This document shows positions 1 to 5,779 of a stretch of 8,895 nt of DNA, piece by piece; the first letter of the stretch is position 1, and every line of letters begins with the position of its first letter. The stretch is taken from the NCBI GenBank assembly GCA_018969455.1, contig JAGWYI010000138.1, positions 1-8,895 on the forward strand. The letters are read 5' to 3'. A program made the position numbers and the translations under genes. The DNA is from Bacteroidota bacterium (GTDB lineage Bacteria > Bacteroidota > Bacteroidia > Chitinophagales > Saprospiraceae). The notes beneath the pieces are model-generated. The model did not search any database, was not told where the DNA came from, and saw only the letters and a list, made by a program, of their open reading frames with translations.

Positions 1-400
1 ATTTCCAGCCATATTCGGTATCAGTGGCGGAGTGGATGCCTACATAACCGCCGCCCGCCTGAATGTAGCGTTCGAAGGCGTTTTCCTGCTTCGGGTCGAG
101 CACATCGCCGGTGGTATTCAGGAAAATGACGGCATGGTAGCGCTTCAGGTTTTCTTCGGTAAATGTCGTTGCGTCTTCGGTGGTATCCATCACCATTCCG
201 TTTTCACGGCATAGTTGACGCAGGGCAGCCACACCGGCAGGAATGCTGGCATGCCGATAACCGGCGGTTTTGGAAAAAACAAGCAAACGCGGTGGCTGGT
301 TGCCGGAAAGGCAAGATTGAAAAAAACAGAAGCTTAAAAAAGCAAGCGTTCCCAAAAGAACCCTTTTAGCGAGGCGAAGCAATATCATAAGATAGGACAT
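1..400 (-). CDS. ThuA-like domain lipoprotein (partial, N-terminal part)
   Basis: Reading leftwards from an ATG at 400-398, 133 codons stay open to the window edge, so the C-terminus is missing. Residues 1-30 form a signal peptide: basic residues near the start, a hydrophobic stretch, then FQSC ending at Cys30, which fits a loose Bacteroidota lipobox. The mature protein would therefore be lipid-anchored in the cell envelope. The following sequence matches the start of a ThuA-like fold (class I glutamine amidotransferase-like): a first beta strand RLLVFSKTAGYRHASI (38-53), then HAVIFLNTTGDVL (89-101), then GGGYVGIHSATDTEYGW (116-132). Family members lie in sugar-utilisation loci or are fused to other domains in secreted Bacteroidota proteins; the substrate is unknown. 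An in-frame ATG at 388-386 is an alternative start. A near-consensus -7 box (TATTTTCG, one mismatch) lies at 424-417 on this strand, without a clear -33 element. Confidence 0.85.
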   Translation of the reverse strand, partial: MSYLMILLRLAKRVLLGTLAFLSFCFFQSCLSGNQPPRLLVFSKTAGYRHASIPAGVAALRQLCRENGMVMDTTEDATTFTEENLKRYHAVIFLNTTGDVLDPKQENAFERYIQAGGGYVGIHSATDTEYGWK

Positions 401-548
401 GAAAAGAATATTCGGGCGAAAATAGAAACTTGTTTGGAAAAATGGCGAAATTCCCGTTTATTGTTTGGGTTTTTTGGAGTCTGATGCCTTCTGATGCGTC
501 TATGCGACAACTCGTTATTTATCTCGATTTAATTTTAAACATTTTATG

Positions 549-556
549 TACCTTTG
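549..556 (+). promoter_or_regulatory. Possible -7 box upstream of the delta' gene
   Basis: TACCTTTG matches the Bacteroidota -7 consensus TAnnTTTG exactly. No clear TTG or TTTG lies 17-23 bases upstream, so the call is tentative. If real, transcription would start near 563 and give a leader of roughly 345 bases before the delta' start codon, covering all the hairpins listed for this region. Confidence 0.35.
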
Positions 557-879
557 CATGCATTGAATCATCTAACGGCAAGCTTGCAGGTGAAAGGAAG
601 GAAAGAACGGGCCGTTATGAGCAGAAGCAAGGATAGATTTTTTACTTTTCGTCTTCGGGCGATGATATGGAAATAGGTACAACTCCAGGAATAAAATGAG
701 CCAATCGACTGTTTGTCGTCACCAAACCTCGGCGTTTGGCGCTTAATACAACCCTGAGTCTAGCGAATTGGCGCCATTTTATCCAATTCGGCTATTGATC
801 ATACAAAATACATCCTGCCTTTACGGTCTTTTCAGGCCATCTGCTCTCACCCGTTTCAGCCAGGTTTCCCACCTGAAAG

Positions 880-905
880 CCGTTTTTAAATACTTGAAAA
901 AACGG
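880..905 (+). promoter_or_regulatory. Stem-loop abutting the delta' start codon
   Basis: CCGTTTTT (880-887) pairs perfectly with AAAAACGG (898-905) around a 10-base loop. The right arm runs into GGAGG (904-908), which lies only one base before the ATG at 910. That spacing is too short for normal Shine-Dalgarno use, and Bacteroidota generally do not rely on this motif, so the hairpin might influence start-codon access instead. There is no T-run after it, so it is not a standard terminator. Confidence 0.45.
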
Positions 906-909
906 AGGT

Positions 910-2016
910 ATGTACCTATCCGACGTCATTGGTCAGGCCCGAACTAAGGCATTTTTGTTGCAGCTGGTGCACAGCGGTCGCATACCGCATGCTTTGTTGT
1001 TTTTAGGACCAAGTGGAAGTGGAAGTTTGGCACTGGCAGCCGCGTTTGCCCAAATGGTTCAATGTGAAAATTTGACCGCTGAAGATGCCTGCGGCCACTG
1101 TAATGCCTGCAAAAAAGCAGCTCAGCATGTACATCCCGACATTCATTTTTCATACCCGACCATCGGTACCAACGCAGTAAGCACCGATTTTTTGAAACAA
1201 TGGCGCACCGTACTTCAAGAAAGCCCTTATTTTGATGTCAATGCCTGGTTGCAACGCATCGGTGCTGAAAACAAGCAAGGAAACATCAACAAAGACGAAT
1301 GCAATGCCATCATCAAAAAGTTGAGTTTAAAAACCTTTGAAGGCAGGTACAAAATCCTGTTGATGTGGCTGCCCGAATACCTGGGTAAAGAAGGAAACCG
1401 GTTGCTGAAATTGATCGAAGAACCGCCAGACAATACCCTTTTTCTTCTGGTTGCAGAAAATGCCGATCAAATTTTAAATACCATCCTTTCCCGTTGCCAG
1501 CTGGTTAAAATTGACCCCCTCGCAGATGAAGAAGTGGCTGGCGCCCTGGAACAGCGCCAAAATGTGGATCCGGTGCGCGCGCAACAAATTGCTTTTCTGG
1601 CAGGCGGCGATTATGGGCAGGCGCGTTATATGGCCGACCACCCGGCCAGTGACGATGCGCATTTGCTGCTCGATTGGCTGCGTAAATGCTACCGGGGGTT
1701 CGGGCCGGATCTGGTGCAATGGACCGAAAATTTTGCGCGTTTGGGGCGAGAAAATCAAAAACAGTTTTTGCAGTATGGTTTGCATTTCATGCGCGAACTC
1801 ATGGTATACGGGCTCACGGGCAACCCCTCGCTGCGCCTGCGCCCGGAAGAGCAAACCACTGCCCAAAATATGTCGAAAGTGCTCAATTTTGATAAAATCG
1901 TGCGGGTTAGCACCCTTTTTAACGACAATGTGTATTACATCGAACGGAATGCAAATCCGAAAATCCTGTTTTTGGATACCTCCATTCAATTGCACCAGAT
2001 CATGAAAAGTGCTTAA
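910..2016 (+). CDS. holB: DNA polymerase III subunit delta' (clamp-loader subunit)
   Basis: The 368-residue protein is a clamp-loader AAA+ subunit that would work with DnaX (tau/gamma) and delta to load the beta sliding clamp. Evidence in order: DVIGQ (5-9), the typical N-terminus of DnaX/delta' proteins; a P-loop remnant GPSGSGSL (33-40) in which the usual Lys-Thr/Ser is Ser-Leu; a zinc-module cysteine set at Cys52, Cys61, Cys64 and Cys67; a Walker B-like strand KILLMWLPE (148-156); the conserved LLKLIEEPP (165-173); and the SRC motif (194-196) used to contact a neighbouring ATP site. Loss of the P-loop lysine fits delta' as a subunit that does not hydrolyse ATP, as in E. coli. The ATG at 910 is chosen because the family N-terminus begins a few residues before the DVIGQ motif. 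ricT follows after 38 bases, so the two are probably one transcript. DnaX is the alternative, but the missing P-loop lysine and short length argue against it. Confidence 0.9.
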   Translation: MYLSDVIGQARTKAFLLQLVHSGRIPHALLFLGPSGSGSLALAAAFAQMVQCENLTAEDACGHCNACKKAAQHVHPDIHFSYPTIGTNAVSTDFLKQWRTVLQESPYFDVNAWLQRIGAENKQGNINKDECNAIIKKLSLKTFEGRYKILLMWLPEYLGKEGNRLLKLIEEPPDNTLFLLVAENADQILNTILSRCQLVKIDPLADEEVAGALEQRQNVDPVRAQQIAFLAGGDYGQARYMADHPASDDAHLLLDWLRKCYRGFGPDLVQWTENFARLGRENQKQFLQYGLHFMRELMVYGLTGNPSLRLRPEEQTTAQNMSKVLNFDKIVRVSTLFNDNVYYIERNANPKILFLDTSIQLHQIMKSA

Positions 2017-2054
2017 TCCAATATTCATTTTTAATAACCGACAAATAAAAATAT

Positions 2055-3593
2055 ATGGCTTGTGTAGGATGTTCTTGTTCAACCAGTAAAGACAGCAGCG
2101 CCCCCGGCGGATGCAGCGGCGGGTGCGCCTCGGGCGGATGCAACCGCCACAATACCTATGACTGGATTACGGCGATGGGTATTCGCGACCCCGCTCCCTT
2201 TGAATTTGTTGAGGTCAATTTTAAAAACGGTTCAAGAAAGGAGTTTTTTAAAAATCCGCCTTTCACCCGCGCCTCTACCGGCGATTGGGTAATCGTAGAA
2301 TCAGCATCCGGAGGATATGATGTAGGCAAAATTTCGCTTTCGGGCGAACTGGTGCGCCTCCAAATGAAGCGCAAACGCGTTCGAATCGATGCCAAATTGC
2401 AAGCGGTGGTGCGCAAAGCCCACGAACGCGACCTCGAACGCCTCGATGAAGTGCGCCGACAGGAAAAAGCAGTGATGGTGCAGGCCCGCGCCATCGCACG
2501 CGCACTCGACCTCGATATGAAAGTCGGCGATGTGGAGTTCCAAGGCGACGGACGAAAATGCACGTTTTATTATACCGCCGACGGCCGGGTCGATTTCCGG
2601 GAACTGATTCGCGAATACGCCCGCGAATTCAAAGTGAAAATTGAAATGCGCCAGATCGGCGCCCGCCAGGAATCTGCCCGCATTGGCGGACTGGGCAACT
2701 GCGGCCGCGAACTGTGCTGCTCCACCTGGCTCTCCGAATTTAAAAGTGTCAATACCGCTGCCGCGCGCTTCCAAAACCTGGCCATCAACCAAACCAAACT
2801 CTCCGGCATGTGCGGCCGCCTGAAATGCTGCCTCAACTACGAACTCGATACCTATATCGATGCACTGGAAGATTTTCCCGATCGTGCAGAAAAATTGCGC
2901 ACCGCCGCCGGTTTGGCCATTTTGGTTAAAACCGATGTGTTCAAACGGCTCATGTTCTACACCTATGCCGAAAACAGGGGCAAGTTCTTCCCCTTGCATG
3001 TCGACCAGGTATGGGATGCGCTGGATTTGATCAAAAAAGGAGAGCTGCCTGTTAGCCTGGAAGAAATTTTGTCCAAAACCCCTCCAAAAGAAGAAGAACC
3101 CGAAGAAGACGAACCCGACTATGAAAGCGTAAACGACGTGCTGGAATTGCCGCTCGAAAAACGCAAAAAGAAAAAGAAGAAGAAAAGCAAAAACCGCGAC
3201 CGATCCCAATCTGCCGCCGCTGCGGTGGAAAAAGCGGCCCAGGAAGATACTGCCAAAGCGGGAACCGACAAGCCCGGCGGCGGTCGGCGTGACCCACGCG
3301 GCAACCAGCGCCCGCAACAACAGCGCAACAACCCGGGAAAAGGCCCCCAAAACCGGCCGGATGGTGGGAAACCCAACCAACAACGCCCGCAAAATGCCGG
3401 TAATAAACAAGAACAGGCGCGTCCCAAACCCGACCAAAACAACAAACCCAAACCGGAACATCCTCCCAAACCCAGGCCGGAAAACAAACCGAAATCTGAA
3501 ACGCCTCCACAAGCAGGCGATGCGCCACGTCCCAACAACAACCGCCGCGAACGCTGGAAATCCAAAAACCGGGGTCCTAAAAAAGATGCTTGA
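2055..3593 (+). CDS. ricT: RicT/YaaT-like PSP1-domain iron-sulfur protein
   Basis: The 512-residue protein has the PSP1 C-terminal domain found in B. subtilis RicT (YaaT), which acts with RicA and RicF and helps RNase Y in mRNA maturation and developmental decisions. The N-terminus is Cys/Gly-rich (Cys3, 6, 8, 20, 24, 29). The conserved core, roughly 55-310, contains two cysteine clusters, NCGRELCC (Cys216, 221, 222) and MCGRLKCC (Cys253, 258, 259), matching the cluster-binding cysteines of the family. From about 345 the protein leaves the family fold: an acidic patch (EEEPEEDEPDYE), a basic run KRKKKKKKK (369-377), then about 130 residues rich in Pro, Asn, Gln, Lys and Arg, likely disordered. 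The start ATG follows an A-rich sequence without a Shine-Dalgarno motif, normal for this phylum. Placement behind the delta' gene is typical. Function in Bacteroidota is inferred; the RicA and RicF partners are not in this window. Confidence 0.9.
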   Translation: MACVGCSCSTSKDSSAPGGCSGGCASGGCNRHNTYDWITAMGIRDPAPFEFVEVNFKNGSRKEFFKNPPFTRASTGDWVIVESASGGYDVGKISLSGELVRLQMKRKRVRIDAKLQAVVRKAHERDLERLDEVRRQEKAVMVQARAIARALDLDMKVGDVEFQGDGRKCTFYYTADGRVDFRELIREYAREFKVKIEMRQIGARQESARIGGLGNCGRELCCSTWLSEFKSVNTAAARFQNLAINQTKLSGMCGRLKCCLNYELDTYIDALEDFPDRAEKLRTAAGLAILVKTDVFKRLMFYTYAENRGKFFPLHVDQVWDALDLIKKGELPVSLEEILSKTPPKEEEPEEDEPDYESVNDVLELPLEKRKKKKKKKSKNRDRSQSAAAAVEKAAQEDTAKAGTDKPGGGRRDPRGNQRPQQQRNNPGKGPQNRPDGGKPNQQRPQNAGNKQEQARPKPDQNNKPKPEHPPKPRPENKPKSETPPQAGDAPRPNNNRRERWKSKNRGPKKDA

Positions 3594-3621
3594 TCCCTTG
3601 CATGAAATTTAATAAAAACCA

Positions 3622-3655
3622 TTTGCTCCGCGCATTTGTTCTTTTTTAACCTTTG
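3622..3655 (+). promoter_or_regulatory. Likely promoter of lpdA
   Basis: TTTG at 3622-3625 and AACCTTTG at 3648-3655 (one mismatch to TAnnTTTG) are 22 bases apart, within the range for the Bacteroidota housekeeping sigma factor. Transcription would begin around 3661-3664, giving a leader of about 60 bases before the lpdA ATG. This supports lpdA having its own promoter rather than depending only on read-through from ricT. Confidence 0.45.
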
Positions 3656-3666
3656 CACAATCTTTT

Positions 3667-3694
3667 CGCCCCATGCACCCAAAAGCATGGGGCG
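3667..3694 (+). promoter_or_regulatory. Perfect 10-bp hairpin in the lpdA leader
   Basis: CGCCCCATGC (3667-3676) pairs without mismatch with GCATGGGGCG (3685-3694) around the loop ACCCAAAA. Neither strand has a T-run on its 3' side, so it does not look like an intrinsic terminator in either direction. With the predicted start site at about 3661-3664 the stem would sit within a few bases of the mRNA 5' end, where such structures can protect transcripts from decay. A factor-dependent end for ricT is the alternative. Confidence 0.65.
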
Positions 3695-3721
3695 AGTCAA
3701 CCATACAATTCATTTTATATC

Positions 3722-5128
3722 ATGAAATACGACGTTACTGTCATCGGATCGGGTCCTGGAGGCTACGTTGCGGCCATCCGCTGTGCGCAACTGGGTTTTA
3801 AAACGGCCATCGTTGAACGCTATTCCGTGCTGGGCGGAACCTGCCTCAATGTAGGTTGCATTCCTTCCAAAGCCCTGCTCGACTCCTCCGAGCACTACCA
3901 CAATGCCCATGAAAAATTTACGACACACGGCATCGAACTCAAAGACCTGAAAGTAAATATGGCGCAAATGATCAAGCGCAAAAACGAGGTGGTGCAAGAC
4001 AACAACAAGGGCGTCGAGTTTCTGATGAAAAAAAATAAAATCGATGTGTACAATGGCCATGGTACGTTTTTAAATAAAAACACCATCGAAGTGCGCACCA
4101 AAGAAGGCGGTGTGAGCACCATCGAAACCGAACGCACCATCATCGCAACCGGATCCAAACCAATTGTGCCCGCCAATTTTAATTACGACAAAAAACGCGT
4201 CATCACCAGCACAGAAGCACTCAACATCGATAAAGTGCCGGGCAGCGTGCTCATCATTGGCGGCGGCGTGATCGGGCTGGAACTGGGCAGTGTATGGGCA
4301 CGGCTGGGAACTACCGTGCACGTGGTGGAATACATGGATCGCATCATCGCGGGTATGGACGCCGATTGCAGCCGCGAATTGATGAAATCTTTGAAAAACC
4401 TCGGCATGCAGTTTCACCTGCGCCATGCCGTTACGGAAGTTACACCGTCCAAAACCAAGGTAAAAGTGGCTGCACAAAGCCGCGACGACGTTTCCAAAAT
4501 GCTGAACTGGGATGTGGATTACTGCCTGGTGGCCATCGGCCGCCGCCCCTACACCGATAATTTGGGTTTGGAAAACGTTGGCATTACCCTCGATGAAAAA
4601 GGCCGGATTCCGGTAAATGAGCACCTTGAAACCGCTGTGCCTGGCATTTATGCCATCGGCGACGTGATCAAGGGCGCCATGCTGGCCCATAAAGCCGAAG
4701 AAGAAGGCGTTTTTGTGGCTGAAGTTATGGCTGGCCAAAAACCGCATATCCACTACCACCTTATTCCAGGCGTGGTGTACACCTGGCCCGAAGTGGCTGC
4801 CGTGGGTTATACCGAAGAGCAATTGAAAGAAATGGGCATTCCCTACAAGCCCGGCAAGTTTCCTTTCCGCGCACTTGGCCGCGCCCGCGCAAGCATGGAC
4901 ATCGACGGCATGGTAAAAGTGCTGGCGCACAAGGATACCGACGAAATCCTGGGTGTGCACATCGTAGGCGCTCGTGCTGCCGATATGATTGCCGAAGGGG
5001 TTGCTCTGATGGAATTCCGCGCATCCGCAGAGGATGCCGCACGCATGTCGCACGCGCACCCGACTTACACGGAGGCTTTCAAGGAAGCTGCTTTGGCCGC
5101 TACCGCGAACCGTCCAATTCACGTATAA
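3722..5128 (+). CDS. lpdA: Dihydrolipoyl dehydrogenase (E3 component)
   Basis: The 468-residue cytoplasmic flavoprotein reoxidises dihydrolipoyl groups of the pyruvate and 2-oxoglutarate dehydrogenase complexes (and possibly branched-chain or glycine cleavage systems), passing electrons through FAD to NAD+. Visible motifs: FAD-binding GSGPGG (9-14); redox disulfide in GGTCLNVGCIPSK with Cys41 and Cys46; NAD-binding GGGVIGLELG (180-189); second FAD motif GIYAIGDV with Asp314; and the C-terminal catalytic dyad in HAHPTYTE (His446, Glu451). Length and motif spacing are normal for the family, and all catalytic residues are present. The ATG at 3722 is chosen because it lies eight codons before the GxGxxG motif; upstream in-frame codons run through the leader hairpin. 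No E1 or E2 genes are adjacent, so this is likely the shared E3. The next gene starts 9 bases after its stop. Confidence 0.96.
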   Translation: MKYDVTVIGSGPGGYVAAIRCAQLGFKTAIVERYSVLGGTCLNVGCIPSKALLDSSEHYHNAHEKFTTHGIELKDLKVNMAQMIKRKNEVVQDNNKGVEFLMKKNKIDVYNGHGTFLNKNTIEVRTKEGGVSTIETERTIIATGSKPIVPANFNYDKKRVITSTEALNIDKVPGSVLIIGGGVIGLELGSVWARLGTTVHVVEYMDRIIAGMDADCSRELMKSLKNLGMQFHLRHAVTEVTPSKTKVKVAAQSRDDVSKMLNWDVDYCLVAIGRRPYTDNLGLENVGITLDEKGRIPVNEHLETAVPGIYAIGDVIKGAMLAHKAEEEGVFVAEVMAGQKPHIHYHLIPGVVYTWPEVAAVGYTEEQLKEMGIPYKPGKFPFRALGRARASMDIDGMVKVLAHKDTDEILGVHIVGARAADMIAEGVALMEFRASAEDAARMSHAHPTYTEAFKEAALAATANRPIHV

Positions 5129-5137
5129 AATTGGGCC

Positions 5138-5692
5138 ATGCGGATTCTTCGTATAATTTTATACGTTTGTATAGGCACATCGGTGCTCTATACCATACTT
5201 TGTTTCCTGGGGCCCGTCAACATGCACATTCAGGCTGCCCATACCATAAATGCGCCGGTTTCCACGGTTTTTCCCCTGGTTTCCGATTTCGGGCAATGGA
5301 AGGAGTGGAGCCCCTGGAAACAACAGGACTCTACCATGGTTTATGTGCCAGAGGGAACGCCGGGCATGGTTGGACATAGAGCGCATTGGACGAGCCGCCG
5401 GGAAGGCAATGGTTATCAGATGATTACGGCTTTGCAGCCCAATGCTTTTATTGACCTGGATGTGCATTTCTCTGAAGCGCAAACAGTGCGCGCGGAGAGT
5501 AAATGGTTTTTTTCGGGCGATAGCACCCGTACGGATGTGCGCTGGGAGTTGATGGTGTATGAGGAGCCTTTTTGGGTGCGCGGCTTGCTTTTGGGCTTTG
5601 GCGTGGAGGGTGTTTTGGACGGGTATTATAAGAAAGGACTGAAAGAATTGGGCGCAGTTGCCGAAGACCGGTTTTCCAAATCTAGGCAATAG
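5138..5692 (+). CDS. Membrane-anchored SRPBCC (START-like) family protein
   Basis: The 184-residue protein starts with one hydrophobic segment (about residues 5-25), probably a membrane anchor or uncleaved signal. It is followed by a START-like helix-grip domain of the polyketide cyclase/dehydrase type. Its opening pattern is characteristic: a beta strand with INAPVSTVFPLVSDFGQWKEWSPW (in two parts, 37-48 and 49-60), then GMVGHRAHW and alternating strands, ending with a long C-terminal helix (about 148-175) containing GVEGVLDGYYKKGLKELG. Such domains bind hydrophobic ligands in a cavity, but no catalytic residues or ligand can be named from sequence. The ATG lies 9 bases after the lpdA stop on the same strand, so co-transcription with lpdA is likely; a functional link to LpdA is not implied by family knowledge. 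No Shine-Dalgarno motif is present. Confidence 0.85.
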   Translation: MRILRIILYVCIGTSVLYTILCFLGPVNMHIQAAHTINAPVSTVFPLVSDFGQWKEWSPWKQQDSTMVYVPEGTPGMVGHRAHWTSRREGNGYQMITALQPNAFIDLDVHFSEAQTVRAESKWFFSGDSTRTDVRWELMVYEEPFWVRGLLLGFGVEGVLDGYYKKGLKELGAVAEDRFSKSRQ

Positions 5693-5733
5693 ATTTTGAC
5701 TACAATCAGTCCTGAACATGACCCTGATCAACC

Positions 5734-5761
5734 TTGGGGTTGTACTGAGAACCTAGTTTTG
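5734..5761 (+). promoter_or_regulatory. Promoter of the copper P-type ATPase gene
   Basis: TTG at 5734-5736 and a perfect -7 box TAGTTTTG at 5754-5761 are separated by 17 bases. Transcription would start near 5766-5768, leaving only about 12-15 bases before the ATG at 5780. The start site would fall inside the palindrome at 5761-5777. Confidence 0.6.
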
Positions 5762-5777
5762 CCGTAAATTTTACGGC
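5761..5777. promoter_or_regulatory. 8-1-8 palindrome at the ATPase transcription start (candidate operator)
   Basis: GCCGTAAA (5761-5768), a central T, and TTTACGGC (5770-5777) form a perfect inverted repeat two bases before the start codon, overlapping the last base of the -7 box. It could be a dimeric repressor site blocking transcription, or a hairpin in the very short leader that affects translation. The regulator is unknown; it does not match an FNR box (TTGAT-N4-ATCAA). Confidence 0.55.
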
Positions 5778-5779
5778 TT

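Larger units (their letters stand above)
401..909. other. Gene-free divergent intergenic region with several hairpins
   Basis: No convincing protein gene is seen on either strand over about 500 bases between the leftward ThuA-like gene and the rightward delta' gene. The right half, about 640-905, holds a run of inverted repeats on the plus strand: 649-662 (TCGTC, TTCG loop, GGCGA), 722-727 with 734-739 (CCAAAC/GTTTGG), 762-771 with 783-793 (7 perfect base pairs, 10 with one bulged G), 825-829 with 834-838, 861-865 with 871-875 (CAGGT/ACCTG), and 880-887 with 898-905. This could be a structured leader or a small RNA. I do not recognise a known RNA family: no tmRNA, RNase P or SRP core motif is visible on either strand. 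Confidence 0.6.

Noticed and set aside
430..636. Short plus-strand open frame with a hydrophobic stretch in the intergenic region
   Set aside because: It needs a TTG start, has no family resemblance, and overlaps the possible promoter at 549-556. A membrane peptide cannot be excluded but nothing supports it.
401..909. Known housekeeping RNA (tmRNA, RNase P RNA, SRP RNA) in the gap
   Set aside because: I looked on both strands for the conserved cores of these RNAs and found none.
1474..2082. Open frame of 202 codons on the minus strand
   Set aside because: It is antisense to the delta' gene and runs into the start of ricT; no domain or start context supports it.
2301..3512. Long open frame of 403 codons on the minus strand
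   Set aside because: It lies antisense to ricT, and its translation is a Phe/Gly/Val-rich shadow of the Lys/Pro/Asn-rich tail and conserved core. RicT has clear family motifs on the plus strand.
3667..3694. Intrinsic terminator for ricT
   Set aside because: The stem is strong, but no T-run follows on either strand, so a leader hairpin for lpdA is the better reading.
4070..5122. Open frame of 350 codons on the minus strand
   Set aside because: It is antisense to lpdA, whose catalytic motifs are all intact. The translation is His/Phe/Ala-rich with no recognisable domain.
5694..5733. FNR/CRP-type box before the copper ATPase
   Set aside because: TTGACT and CTGATCAA fragments occur, but they do not form a TTGAT-N4-ATCAA pair with correct spacing.
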